From assembly GCF_000758725.1 (NCBI RefSeq), contig NZ_CP009428.1, forward strand, positions 3,472,001 through 3,536,000: 64,000 bases of DNA, written 5' to 3'. The translations under genes were made by a program, and so were the position numbers. The first letter of the stretch is position 1, and each line of letters starts with the position of its first letter. Shown here piece by piece: positions 27,164 to 36,924 of this stretch. Source of the DNA: Paenibacillus odorifer (GTDB lineage Bacteria; Bacillota; Bacilli; Paenibacillales; Paenibacillaceae). The notes below the pieces were generated by a model. The model saw only the letters and a list, made by a program, of their open reading frames with translations, did no database searches and had not been told where the DNA came from.

Positions 27164-29134
27164 ATGGCTATAGACCGCAAAAATGTTGAAGATATTGTAC
27201 GGGCGGTTGGGGGCAAGGAGAATATTGAAGTTGCGACGCATTGTGTAACCCGGCTGAGATTCTCGCTGTATGACGAGAACAAGGTGGATTCGGAAGCCCT
27301 GGACCGTAACGAACTCGTAAAAGGACAATTCTCTACGCAGGGGCAGTTCCAGATCGTTATCGGACCAGGAACTGTAGATAAAGTATACGATGAAATGATT
27401 CAGATCACTGGTGGTGCCCGCTCTTCCAAGGATGACGTGAAATCAGCGGCAGCACGGAAACAGAATCCACTGCAGCGGGCGATCAAAACACTGGCTGATA
27501 TTTTTATTCCGATTCTTCCGGCCATCGTAACCGCAGGTTTGCTGCTTGGGATTAATAATATTTTGACCGGACCTGGTATCTTTTTTGATAGTAAGTCATT
27601 GGTAGATGTCTATCCTGCATGGAAAGACATTGCTGCGATTATTAACACGATTGCCAGCACAGCCTTCACCTTTTTACCAGCACTTATCGGTTGGGCAGCT
27701 GTTACACGTTTCGGGGGCAGTCCTCTGCTCGGGATCGTGCTAGGTCTCATTCTCGTACACCCGGATCTATTAAGTGCCTACAGTTATGCAAGTGCTTCAA
27801 CTGAGGGAACCGTTCCGACCTGGAATTTGTTCGGCTGGCATTTGGAGAAGATCGGTTATCAAGGGCAAGTATTGCCTGTACTGGTTTCGGCCTATATTCT
27901 GGCTAGACTGGAGAAGTTCCTCAACCGTCGGGTGCTTGATTCCATTAAACTACTGGTCGTTGCTCCAGTGACCCTGCTGGTTACAGGTTTTCTGGCCTTC
28001 ACCATTATCGGACCGGTTACGTTCGCCATTGCCAATGCTATCACCTCGGGTTTGATCTATGTATTTGATCATTTTGCGCTCCTTGGTGGTTTGATCTATG
28101 GTGGATTCTATGCACTTCTGGTCATCACTGGGATGCATCATACTTTCCTGGCAGTCGATGTACAGCTCATCGGCAGTGAGGGGGGCACCTTCCTCTGGCC
28201 GATGCTGGCGCTCTCCAATATTGCACAAGGCGCTGCGGCACTGGCGATGATGTTCGTTGTTAGAGAACAAAAGGCAAAAGGTTTGGCGGCTACGTCTTCC
28301 GTCTCTGCATTCCTCGGCGTGACTGAACCGGCAATCTTTGGGGTGAATATCCGCTATCGCTACCCTTTCATCTTCGGGATGATCGGCTCAGCAATTGCCG
28401 GTATGCTCCTTACCGTTAACCAGGTTCGCGCTTCATCCATTGGCGTAGGGGGAATTCCCGGTTTCCTTTCGATTTTCCCGAACCAGTGGGGCGTATTCTT
28501 CATAGGTATGGTTATTGTTCTCGTTGTGCCATTTGCCGCCACAGTATTGTACGGACGTTCTGTAGTGGGTCGTTCCGAAAAGAACACAGCTACAGAGGCT
28601 TCTAGTACTACGAGCGAACCAGAGGAATTGAGCAGCCGTCATTCAGTTCAAGGGTCACAGGAATCAGTTAATATTCTGGAGCTTGTCTCCCCGCTTAGTG
28701 GAACTGCAGTATCGCTAGAACAGGTACCCGATCCTGCCTTTGCTGAAAAGCAAATGGGTGAGGGAATTGCAATCGAACCTTCTGAGGGGAAAGTATATGC
28801 TCCCTTTGATGCTACAGTAGCTCATGTGATTAAGAGCAAACATGCGCTTATACTGGAGCATGCCAGCGGTGTTCAGGTATTAATCCACGTTGGAATTAAC
28901 ACGGTGGCGCTTAAAGGTAGCGGTTTTACCAGCCTGAAGAATATTGGTGATAAGGTGCAGGCAGGCGAGCTTCTACTAGAATTTGATATGGAAGCTATCC
29001 GCGCAGCAGGTTACCCGGTGATTACTCCAATCATCATTCCTGCAGGTCAGGAGATGGTCGAGAAGATTGAAGAGAAGACCGGACCAGCTACGGCCAAACA
29101 AACAAGCATCTTGACTATTCATCTCAAGGGTTGA
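27164..29134 (+). CDS. treP: Trehalose PTS transporter, EIIBCA fusion
   Basis: This is a 656-residue membrane permease that imports and phosphorylates trehalose. EIIB is at residues 1-90, with the phosphocysteine in EVATHCVTRLRF. EIIC follows with ten or so helices (GGFYALLVITGMHHTF is a hallmark). After an acidic linker comes an EIIA(Glc) domain (about 505-656) with the active His in VLIHVGINTVAL. B. subtilis TreP lacks EIIA and borrows it from elsewhere; here all three are fused. It lies 50 bases after treA with AAGGAG before the ATG. Confidence 0.93.
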   Translation: MAIDRKNVEDIVRAVGGKENIEVATHCVTRLRFSLYDENKVDSEALDRNELVKGQFSTQGQFQIVIGPGTVDKVYDEMIQITGGARSSKDDVKSAAARKQNPLQRAIKTLADIFIPILPAIVTAGLLLGINNILTGPGIFFDSKSLVDVYPAWKDIAAIINTIASTAFTFLPALIGWAAVTRFGGSPLLGIVLGLILVHPDLLSAYSYASASTEGTVPTWNLFGWHLEKIGYQGQVLPVLVSAYILARLEKFLNRRVLDSIKLLVVAPVTLLVTGFLAFTIIGPVTFAIANAITSGLIYVFDHFALLGGLIYGGFYALLVITGMHHTFLAVDVQLIGSEGGTFLWPMLALSNIAQGAAALAMMFVVREQKAKGLAATSSVSAFLGVTEPAIFGVNIRYRYPFIFGMIGSAIAGMLLTVNQVRASSIGVGGIPGFLSIFPNQWGVFFIGMVIVLVVPFAATVLYGRSVVGRSEKNTATEASSTTSEPEELSSRHSVQGSQESVNILELVSPLSGTAVSLEQVPDPAFAEKQMGEGIAIEPSEGKVYAPFDATVAHVIKSKHALILEHASGVQVLIHVGINTVALKGSGFTSLKNIGDKVQAGELLLEFDMEAIRAAGYPVITPIIIPAGQEMVEKIEEKTGPATAKQTSILTIHLKG

Positions 29135-29167
29135 TAAAGGCTATATTGGCAAAGACTTTATACTATA

Positions 29168-29197
29168 GAAAGACAGCCCCTTGGGGGCTGTTTTTCT
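29168..29197 (+). terminator. Rho-independent terminator after treP
   Basis: AGACAGCCCC pairs with GGGGCTGTTTTTCT around a short loop. It limits read-through into treR. Confidence 0.8.
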
Positions 29198-29298
29198 ATA
29201 AATATAAGAATTTATATGTTCAACGCTATGAATTCCCCTCCAATTGAATCGATGCTTCCAAAGGCATGACGTGATACAATAAAGGGCGGTGATCAAAA

Positions 29299-30018
29299 TT
29301 GAGAGAAAATAAATATTTGCAAATTTATAATGAATACAGCAACCAAATCCATTCTGGACAACTGCTGCCGGGAACCAAGCTGCCTTCCGAAAGTGAACTC
29401 GCCGAAGCTTACGCCACTTCACGAGAGACCGTGCGCAAAGCGCTGAATCTACTTTTCCGAGAAGGATATATTCACAAAATTAAGGGAAGAGGCTCCTTTG
29501 TGCTTGACATGACCCGAATGGATTTCCCCGTTACCGGTTTGATTTCATTTAAAGAGATGGCCGATACACTGGGTACTGCCTCGCGGACACTGGTAGAGCG
29601 GACGATACAAGAGCCGGCAGGCTCCGCTCTCGCCAGACATCTGCAGATTCCACCTGAAACTCTGGTTTGGAAGGTTGTTCGTGCCAGAGAGATTGAAGGT
29701 GAACGGATCATTTTGGATAAGGATTATTTTCGTGCGGATATCGTTTCCTTCCTGAGTGCGGAAATCGCCGAGGGCTCAATCTATGAATATCTGGAGCTGG
29801 AATTGGGCCTTAAGATCAGTTATGCGAAGAAGCTGATATCTGTTGAACCTTCCACAGAGGAGGATCATAGACTGCTCGATTTGAAGAATTTTACGCATAT
29901 TGTAGTAGTACGAAACTATGTTTATTTGGAGAACACGGTGCTTTACCAATATACCGAGTCTAGACACCGGCTGGATAAATTTCAGTTTGTGGATTTTGCT
30001 CGGAGGGTGAGACGATAA
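29299..30018 (+). CDS. treR: GntR-family trehalose operon repressor TreR
   Basis: This 239-residue protein has the GntR winged helix at about 5-70 (LPGTKLPSESELAEAYATSR, then ETVRKAL) and a UTRA effector domain from about 90 (KDYFRADIVSFLSAEIAEGS). TreR binds the tre operators upstream of treA and is released by trehalose-6-phosphate. The TTG start is served by GGGCGGTGA. It has its own transcription unit behind the treP terminator. Confidence 0.9.
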   Translation: MRENKYLQIYNEYSNQIHSGQLLPGTKLPSESELAEAYATSRETVRKALNLLFREGYIHKIKGRGSFVLDMTRMDFPVTGLISFKEMADTLGTASRTLVERTIQEPAGSALARHLQIPPETLVWKVVRAREIEGERIILDKDYFRADIVSFLSAEIAEGSIYEYLELELGLKISYAKKLISVEPSTEEDHRLLDLKNFTHIVVVRNYVYLENTVLYQYTESRHRLDKFQFVDFARRVRR

Positions 30019-30026
30019 GCTAATCA

Positions 30027-30060
30027 GAGGGTGTCCCAGTTTGGGATACCCTTTTTTTTA
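30027..30060 (+). terminator. Rho-independent terminator after treR
   Basis: AGGGTGTCCC pairs with GGGATACCCT and is followed by T8. Confidence 0.85.
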
Positions 30061-30220
30061 TGAGAGTTTCCTGAGAAAAAATACAATCTAATTGTGAAAT
30101 CTCTATCCCTTTCAATCACTATCAGGTGTGTTGGAGTTATATAGCCAATACTGTGCAAATTTTCGATACAAGAGCGCTTTAAAGGTTCATTCGCTCCATT
30201 CGTAAAAACGATATATTAAG

Positions 30221-30252
30221 AAAAAAAGCTGCCCTCAGAGGCAGTTTTTTTA
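30221..30252 (+). terminator. Terminator-like hairpin
   Basis: CTGCC and GGCAG form a short stem flanked by A7 and T7, and may work on both strands. No gene end lies close to it. Confidence 0.5.
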
Positions 30253-30664
30253 TGTAAGACGATCGAATGTTGAATCTCAATAGGAACAGATAAATGATTA
30301 ACGACCCTATCTTTTCATGTAAAACCCATTAAATACCATATTGTCATATGACAAAAGTGATGACAACCCACACTATTTAAATGTTCTTTATACATATATA
30401 TTGTTGGAATATGGAAACAGCGATACCTTCGTTGCCAGTCGTAACAAATACGGTATACGTTGCATGCCAGAATTAGTAGGTGGAAATTTCCTGCATTCTG
30501 TAAAAATTATTTATTGCATTAATAGAGCAGAGTTGCATACCCGGCTGTCTTTTTAAGCTTATCATTATTTGTGAAACTGGCTAATAGCAACTTTGGTTGT
30601 CTTGAATGCAACGCTAATAGAATGGTAGATTTAGGGAAAATGTCGAATATAGGAGGAAAAGCGA
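30253..30664. other. Gene-free leader of the glycosyltransferase locus
   Basis: About 410 bases have no supported gene. An open frame at 30341-30556 has no ribosome site and no recognisable family. The stretch ends in AGGAGG before the glycosyltransferase and probably holds its promoter, which I could not pin down. Confidence 0.45.
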
Positions 30665-32482
30665 TTGAATATTAGCATTATATTGTTGGCTCAGCACTTT
30701 AACCTGACCGTACAATGTCTGGATCGGATTAAGAAATATACGTCTATGTCCTATGAGCTGATTGTCGTCTCGGATAACGAATCTGCCGAAGTGTCGAATT
30801 ACCTTGCGTATGAATACGGCGTTCATGTCATTCATAGCCGGAGCAAAGGGGTTGCAGCAGCATTCAATCTGGGCGCGGTGTCATCTTCGGGAGATCATCT
30901 TGTATTCATCCGCGATCAGATTATGGTTAACGAGGGATGGTTAGAACAGTTGTCGGGCTGTCTGGACCATCATTCCAATGCTGCAATCGTGGGTCCGAGG
31001 ATGAATGATGTTAGCGGCGCTCAACGGATTCCGATTGTATATCAGAACATGGAGCAACTCTATCAGTCGTCATCGATGCTTTCCATCGGGAAATCAATGT
31101 CTTGGACCCGGGTTCCTAGACTTGTCAGTTTACTAATGATGATACCCCGTCGCTACTTTGAGCAGATCGGGTCCTTTGATGAGCGATTTGAGGTCGAATC
31201 TTACGAGGATGACGATCTGTGTTATCGCACGTTATCTATGAACCTGGATATTTACATAGCCGAAGGATGCGTAGTCTTCCGGAATGAACCTCCTTCAGTA
31301 GATCCCAATGATCCTGATTGGTACAATAACCGATTAATCTTAAATCGTGCTATGGCCATAAGCAAGTGGGGATTCGATTTAACTTCTTCCTTGTATAGTG
31401 GCACAAGGAAAGTCACTGTCAGCCTATGCATGATCGTAAAAAACGAAGAGTACACCTTAGGGCGTTGTTTATCCAGCGTGAGGGAGCTTGTCGATGAGAT
31501 CATTATTGTGGATACAGGTTCGAGTGATGGAACCAAAGAGCTCGCGGCATCTTATGGAGCACGGGTTTATGATTTCGAATGGGTGAACGATTTCTCCAAA
31601 GCAAGAAATTATGCCTTCAGTCTCGCTACTCAAGAGTACCTGATGTGGTTGGATGCGGACGATTATCTGCAGTTAGAGGATGCAAAGGCTCTCCAGTCCA
31701 TCGTATCCGATCTACCATGGGATATCGATGCTGTATCGATGCATTATTATCTCGACCGTGACAAAGACGGAAGTGTAACTTCGAGCTTGAGACGTAATCG
31801 CCTTCTAAGACGAAATTGTGAATTCCGTTGGATTGGAGTCGTTCATGAGTACCTTGAGGTCGCAGGCAATGTGTTCTATGCCGAGTTAGGCATAACACAT
31901 GATCGAAAGCATACGCAGTCCTCGCGTAATCTTCTCATCTATGAGGGGATGTTGAAAGCGCAAACGAGGTTCACTCCGCGGGATTTATTTTATTATGCCA
32001 ACGAGCTATACGATCACGGCCAATGGCAGCGAGCGATAGAGCAATACGATGCCTTCATAGTCATGCCGAATGGCTGGTTGGAGGACAAGCTACTTGCGAG
32101 TCGGCGTGCCGGAGATGCATTGTCACAATTAGGTCTCTTTCAAGAAGCCAAGCTTAAAGTACTTCAAGCTTTTGCCTTGTCGCCTCCCCGAGCCGAAGCC
32201 TGTTGTCAATTAGGGTCTTATGAGCTAATCGAACAACGGTTCGAGAATGCTGCTTTTTGGTACAAGCTAGCCACGGAAGTACCAAAGCCGACTGAGCTTA
32301 ACGCTAGAGTAGACCTTCCGGCATGGACGTGGCTGCCGCATTTGCAATTATGCGTCTGTTACGATCGCTTAGGACAATACGAACAAGCGCATTATCACAA
32401 TGAGATAGCTGGGGGCTATGTACCGGATTATCCGAGCGTCATGGTTAATCGCGATTATTTGAAGCAATACATAACTTTATAA
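30665..32482 (+). CDS. Tandem-domain GT2 glycosyltransferase with TPR-like tail
   Basis: This is a 605-residue cytosolic protein. The first GT-A domain (about 1-230) has [30 protein letters not shown] and a YEDDDLCYR acceptor motif. A second, canonical GT2 domain (about 250-420) has [35 protein letters not shown] and the metal motif LMWLDADDY. The last 180 residues are helical repeats of TPR type. The TTG start sits behind AGGAGGAAAA. The collagen-like SLH protein follows 20 bases later, so the two are co-transcribed. The enzyme probably O-glycosylates threonines of its Gly-Ala-Thr triplets, by analogy with BclA glycosylation. The sugar donor is unknown. Confidence 0.85.
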   Translation: MNISIILLAQHFNLTVQCLDRIKKYTSMSYELIVVSDNESAEVSNYLAYEYGVHVIHSRSKGVAAAFNLGAVSSSGDHLVFIRDQIMVNEGWLEQLSGCLDHHSNAAIVGPRMNDVSGAQRIPIVYQNMEQLYQSSSMLSIGKSMSWTRVPRLVSLLMMIPRRYFEQIGSFDERFEVESYEDDDLCYRTLSMNLDIYIAEGCVVFRNEPPSVDPNDPDWYNNRLILNRAMAISKWGFDLTSSLYSGTRKVTVSLCMIVKNEEYTLGRCLSSVRELVDEIIIVDTGSSDGTKELAASYGARVYDFEWVNDFSKARNYAFSLATQEYLMWLDADDYLQLEDAKALQSIVSDLPWDIDAVSMHYYLDRDKDGSVTSSLRRNRLLRRNCEFRWIGVVHEYLEVAGNVFYAELGITHDRKHTQSSRNLLIYEGMLKAQTRFTPRDLFYYANELYDHGQWQRAIEQYDAFIVMPNGWLEDKLLASRRAGDALSQLGLFQEAKLKVLQAFALSPPRAEACCQLGSYELIEQRFENAAFWYKLATEVPKPTELNARVDLPAWTWLPHLQLCVCYDRLGQYEQAHYHNEIAGGYVPDYPSVMVNRDYLKQYITL

Positions 32483-32501
32483 ATTTGAGGGGGATTTAGT
32501 A

Positions 32502-34880
32502 ATGGCAAGATTAAAGAGGACGAAGACAAGTGGCAAGAAAAGTGGCAAGCAGTTAGCTTACAAGAGCTCAATGGCATTTATTCTGATGAGTCAGTTGATT
32601 GCACCCTTGAGCCCTGCTTATAGCAGTATTCTACCCCGGGCAAGTGCAGCAGCTTACAGTGATGTCGATTCTACCTCATGGGCATATCAGTATATCACTA
32701 AAGCTTCCGCGCTTGGGGTAATCGAAGGAGACGGTTCCGGAAACTTTAGCCCTAACCGACCAGTCACGAATCAGGAAGCGGTTGTTATGGTACTCAGGTT
32801 CATGGGATATGAGCAACCTAAGGCTACTAGCGGCAGCTTGCCCTTCACCGTAGATTCTTGGGCTACTGTTTGGATTCAGCAAGCGATTGACATCGGCCTC
32901 GTGATTCCAAGCGAGGAAGCGAGACCCAACACCGTCATCTGGGGAAAAGAGCAAGCAAGTCGAGAGTGGATAACACGTCTAATTATTCGTGCCGCAGGCA
33001 AAGAATCCGAAGCTATCGAGTTTAGGGATAGCGACATAGGTTTCTCGGATGCATCAGACGCATCGGACTGGGCAGCAGGCTACATTAATGCCGCAGTTAA
33101 CCGCAAGGTCATATCTGGCTTCCCTAATAATACTTTCAAGCCTAAGCAGACGGCTACTCGCGCCGAGTTTGCAGCTATCTTGTCTAAGACTGAAATATTT
33201 GCGAGCAAGGTATCCGATCGGATTATCCATGGCTCTGTCGTCTCGATGTCCAAAAATTCGATCGAACTCTTAAGCAGCAGCGGTCAGACAGAGAAGCTCG
33301 AAATCAATAGCAAATCTGTTCTGTTCGGGGACAATGGCAAGGGCGTGTTTCCTGCGGGGTCTTTGGTGACGCTTATTCATAATGGAGGAATGGCATCCTT
33401 CGTTGAAGTGTTGGGATTAGGGGCTGTAGGCCAGACTAGTTCGAAAGGGGAAAAAGGAGACACAGGTGCTACCGGTCCAGCGGGTCAAAATGGGGTATCT
33501 GGTTCAAGTGGACCGCAAGGTGTCACTGGTGCGACCGGAGCGACTGGTGCAACCGGAGCTGTCGGGGCAATTGGGGCTGTTGGAGCTACTGGCACAACCG
33601 GGGCGAATGGTGCTAATGGAGCGACTGGTGCTGTCGGGGCTACTGGTGCTGTCGGGGCTACTGGGGCTGTTGGAGCTACTGGCGCAACTGGAGCAACTGG
33701 TGCTGTCGGGGCTACTGGGGCTGTTGGAGCTACTGGCACAACCGGGGCTACTGGTGCTAATGGAGCGACTGGTGCTGTCGGAGCTACTGGGGCTGTTGGA
33801 GCTACTGGCGCAACTGGAGCAACTGGTGCTGTCGGGGCTACTGGAGCAGCCGGAGCAAATGGGGCAACAGGTGCCACGGGTGCTAACGGTGCAACTGGCG
33901 CTAATGGAGCGATGGGGTCAACTGGCGTAACGGGTGCACAGGGTATTCAAGGGATAACCGGTGCTCCCGGATCGACTGGCGCAACTGGCATTGGTCTTGA
34001 TAGCATTGCTCCGTTCAATTCAGCGACTTCCTATCATGCAGGACAAGTCGTTACTTATTTAGGAAGTATCTACATCGTTACTATAAACAACCCATCTGGA
34101 GTACCTTCTGATATAAATAACGACTTTACCCTGCTTGTCTCTAAAGGTGAAACCGGAGCTACCGGGGCACAAGGAGTTCAGGGAATTCAAGGCGTAACTG
34201 GCGATACAGGCGCACAAGGAGTTCAAGGGGTGACTGGAACTACCGGAGCTACAGGTGCAATAGGAGTTCAAGGAGTAACTGGCGCAACCGGAGCTACGGG
34301 AGTACAAGGAATTCAAGGGGTAACCGGAGCTACCGGGGCATCTGGCGCATCAACTATAATTCCATTCTCTTCCGGATCACCAATTACTGTAACAACAATC
34401 GTCGGGGGATTAAAAGGTACAGTTGCGATGCTTGGATTTGGCAGTTCGTACTCAGGAGCTAGTATAGTAGGTGGAAAAATAGATTTAACCAGAAGTAATG
34501 GTTCTGATCCTACAAAAGATCCGTACAACCAAGCTTTTATCGTTCCACGTAATGGTACGATCACTTCAATATATGCTTTTTTCAGCCCAACTTTAGCGTT
34601 TTCTTTAATAGGCACGACCATAAACGTTCAAGCAGAAATATATAAAGCGGATAGTAATAGCAACAGTTTTACACCTATTATTGGTTCAGCAGTATCCTTG
34701 GCGCCTAGTTTGACAGGAATAATTTCTATTGGATCTACTAGTGACGGATCAGTCAAAGGCATAAATACGGCTGTTCAGGCTGGCGATCGCTTAATGTTAG
34801 TGTTCTCTTCGACGGCTTCCGGTCTAAGCTTGATAAATACTGTAACAGGTTATGCCAGCGCCGGAATTGAGATTAAGTAA
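32502..34880 (+). CDS. SLH-anchored collagen-like protein with BclB-type C-terminal domain
   Basis: This is a 792-residue exported protein. A basic N-terminus and signal peptide (about 1-50, ending ASAAA) precede SLH repeats (about 52-230: [47 protein letters not shown]) that bind pyruvylated wall polymer. A small beta region (about 235-310) precedes about 60 uninterrupted Gly-x-y triplets (316-495), mostly GAT, GAV and GAN. A globular insert follows ([20 protein letters not shown]), then 23 more triplets (549-617). The end (618-792) matches the BclB exosporium C-terminal domain: [44 protein letters not shown]. Having both an SLH anchor and a BclB tip suggests a wall-tethered glycoprotein fibre. 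Confidence 0.9.
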   Translation: MARLKRTKTSGKKSGKQLAYKSSMAFILMSQLIAPLSPAYSSILPRASAAAYSDVDSTSWAYQYITKASALGVIEGDGSGNFSPNRPVTNQEAVVMVLRFMGYEQPKATSGSLPFTVDSWATVWIQQAIDIGLVIPSEEARPNTVIWGKEQASREWITRLIIRAAGKESEAIEFRDSDIGFSDASDASDWAAGYINAAVNRKVISGFPNNTFKPKQTATRAEFAAILSKTEIFASKVSDRIIHGSVVSMSKNSIELLSSSGQTEKLEINSKSVLFGDNGKGVFPAGSLVTLIHNGGMASFVEVLGLGAVGQTSSKGEKGDTGATGPAGQNGVSGSSGPQGVTGATGATGATGAVGAIGAVGATGTTGANGANGATGAVGATGAVGATGAVGATGATGATGAVGATGAVGATGTTGATGANGATGAVGATGAVGATGATGATGAVGATGAAGANGATGATGANGATGANGAMGSTGVTGAQGIQGITGAPGSTGATGIGLDSIAPFNSATSYHAGQVVTYLGSIYIVTINNPSGVPSDINNDFTLLVSKGETGATGAQGVQGIQGVTGDTGAQGVQGVTGTTGATGAIGVQGVTGATGATGVQGIQGVTGATGASGASTIIPFSSGSPITVTTIVGGLKGTVAMLGFGSSYSGASIVGGKIDLTRSNGSDPTKDPYNQAFIVPRNGTITSIYAFFSPTLAFSLIGTTINVQAEIYKADSNSNSFTPIIGSAVSLAPSLTGIISIGSTSDGSVKGINTAVQAGDRLMLVFSSTASGLSLINTVTGYASAGIEIK
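33447..34352 (+). repeat. Collagen Gly-x-y coding repeats
   Basis: Nine-base triplet repeats run at 33447-33986 and 34146-34352. Longer near-identical blocks are visible: the stretch from 33663 recurs at 33789 (126 bases = 14 triplets apart) for over 50 bases. Such repeats change length by slippage and could be misassembled. Confidence 0.85.
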
Positions 34881-34933
34881 TTCAAGATTTGAGGTAGGAA
34901 CCATCCATTTTATTTGATAGGAAGTGATTAAAA

Positions 34934-36763
34934 ATGGCAAGGAAGCTATTTCCGATAAAAAAATTGAGCTTAATGTTGGTGTTAGTTCTTATATTTCCAT
35001 CCGTCATTCAATTCCCGTCTGTAGGAGATGCAAAAGGACGCTCTTTTGAACAAGTAAAGCTATTGGCTGCACCAGCGAATCTGGCAGTCAGCGATTCAAC
35101 CTCCACAAGCATTCGCCTTACCTGGGATGCCGTAGAGGGAACCTCTAACACGGATGTGAGTTATAAGGTAAATCTAATGGAGTCTACCAATCCTAGCGTA
35201 ACCGATGTGGTCTATACCTTCGATTCAGGCGAATTAACGGAGTATACGGTGAAGGAATTGGTTTCCGACCGGAGCTATACATTTACGGTCCAAGCCGTAA
35301 ACATATCCGGACCCGTGTCAAAAACAAGTCCACCTTTAACCGCAAGTACGCTTCCAGCGGAAGCGTACCCACCAACAACGAAGGAAGAGGAACTCCCTCT
35401 AGCCGATCAAGAATCACCGAGTACGCCCGAGCTAACTCTTTTCAGTCGCACATCAGATAGCATTAGCTTGGCATGGACTTCATCCGAGGATAATGTCGGA
35501 GTTGCGGAATATGTTCTATATAAGGACTCTGATCTGTTGGCAGAAGTAACAGTTAGCACAACGGTCTACACGGCCGTCGACTTGAAGGCTGGACAGGAGT
35601 ATACCTTTGTAGTACAAGCTATAGACGAAGCAGGGAACAAATCAGCAATTAGTAACGAGTTGAAGGTTAGTACACTTGATGTTGTAAGTAATGTTGGTCC
35701 CATTATGAGCATGGGCAACGGGAATTCCTTTCATACATTGACTGTACAGCCGGATGGTACCGTATGGGCTTGGGGCAATAATAGGATGGGCCAGCTCGGT
35801 GATAGCACAACCATTGCTCGTAATAAGCCTGTGCGAATTGTTGGCTTGCCGGAGATAAGCGCCACATCCGTTGGACAAGACCATTCCATCGCGCTCGCGA
35901 CGGACGGAACGATTTGGACATGGGGAAGCAATAGCGTGGGCCAGCTGGGTAATGGTACGTCGGCGCCCCAGCTTGTGCCGCAGCAAGTGACTGGATTAGT
36001 GAATGTCATAGCGGTTCAAGCAGGTGAGCAGCATTCGTTAGCGTTGTTGTCCGATGGAACGGTGTGGGCATGGGGACTTAACACATATGGTCAGCTTGGA
36101 GATGGAACCACCGAGGATAGTGCATTACCGGTGCAGGTTGCAGGTTTGGACTCAATCGCATCGATCTCAGCCGGAGCCTTTCATAATCTAGCGGTTAGCC
36201 ACGATGGTCAGGTTTATGCATGGGGGTTCAATGCCTACGGTCAGCTCGGAGATAACACAAAAATCGACCACGTGACCCCAGTGCAGGTTGCTGAGTTAAG
36301 CAGCGTTACTTCCGTATCTGCCGGCTTCTATCACAGCATGGCAGTGAAAAAGGACGGAACCGTATGGAGCTGGGGAACGAACGTTAAGGGAATCTTGGGG
36401 GATGGGACAACCGAAGATCATTATACTCCCGTTCAAGCCTTGGATCTTGGTTCAGTTATCAGTGTATCCGCTGGCGCCTTGCATAGCATGGCTCTGAAAA
36501 GCGATGGAAACGTATGGTTATGGGGAGCGAACAATGAGGGCCAGCTCGGTGGTAGTGCTGAGTCGGAGCGTTCCCTCGCTTCTAAGCTCAACATTGGCAG
36601 TCGTATCGTCGCTATTAGTGCAGGTTATATGAGCGGCGGTGCGGTTAGTGAGGAGGGGACCTTGCTGACCTGGGGGTATAATGGGTTAGCTCAGCTTGGT
36701 GATGGCACTTATACTAATGTCATAGAACCTGTTGCAATTTCGCTTGTAGAAGAATCTTATTAG
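34934..36763 (+). CDS. Secreted protein with two FN3 domains and seven RCC1-type repeats
   Basis: This 609-residue protein has a signal peptide (residues 1-33). Two fibronectin type III domains follow (about 47-140 and 162-248; PANLAVSDSTSTSIRLTWDA, DSISLAWTSSEDNVGVAEY). Seven RCC1/ATS1 repeats of about 50 residues (about 250-605) come next, each of the form HSxALxxDGTVWAWGxNxxG followed by QLGDGT, which should close a seven-bladed propeller. The last blade is the most degenerate (GYMSGGAVSEEG). No SLH or sortase signal is seen. It lies 53 bases after the collagen-like gene with its own ribosome site and is followed by a terminator, so it is probably part of the same surface locus. The ligand is unknown. 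Confidence 0.88.
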   Translation: MARKLFPIKKLSLMLVLVLIFPSVIQFPSVGDAKGRSFEQVKLLAAPANLAVSDSTSTSIRLTWDAVEGTSNTDVSYKVNLMESTNPSVTDVVYTFDSGELTEYTVKELVSDRSYTFTVQAVNISGPVSKTSPPLTASTLPAEAYPPTTKEEELPLADQESPSTPELTLFSRTSDSISLAWTSSEDNVGVAEYVLYKDSDLLAEVTVSTTVYTAVDLKAGQEYTFVVQAIDEAGNKSAISNELKVSTLDVVSNVGPIMSMGNGNSFHTLTVQPDGTVWAWGNNRMGQLGDSTTIARNKPVRIVGLPEISATSVGQDHSIALATDGTIWTWGSNSVGQLGNGTSAPQLVPQQVTGLVNVIAVQAGEQHSLALLSDGTVWAWGLNTYGQLGDGTTEDSALPVQVAGLDSIASISAGAFHNLAVSHDGQVYAWGFNAYGQLGDNTKIDHVTPVQVAELSSVTSVSAGFYHSMAVKKDGTVWSWGTNVKGILGDGTTEDHYTPVQALDLGSVISVSAGALHSMALKSDGNVWLWGANNEGQLGGSAESERSLASKLNIGSRIVAISAGYMSGGAVSEEGTLLTWGYNGLAQLGDGTYTNVIEPVAISLVEESY

Positions 36764-36772
36764 ATTTGAAGA

Positions 36773-36817
36773 GTAGGGAATTTCATGCCTAAATGGCAAT
36801 GAATTCCCTATTTTTAT
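36773..36817 (+). terminator. Terminator of the surface-protein locus
   Basis: TAGGGAATT-TCAT-GCC pairs with GGC-ATGA-ATTCCCTA and is followed by TTTTT. Confidence 0.8.
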
Positions 36818-36924
36818 AGGTGAGTCAAAAAGAGAAAACTCTTTTCATATTCATACTTTATTATTACAGCTATCCGTCTAGACTGTTAAAATGATGGAAG
36901 TATGGTAGACAAAGGGGATAAGCA

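Noticed and set aside
30341-30556. 71-codon ORF ahead of the glycosyltransferase
   Set aside because: No ribosome site, odd composition and no family match; treated as leader sequence.
33485-33877. Antisense 130-residue Pro-Ala-Val repeat ORF
   Set aside because: It is the mirror image of the collagen Gly-x-y repeats, with no ribosome site; an artefact of the repeat.
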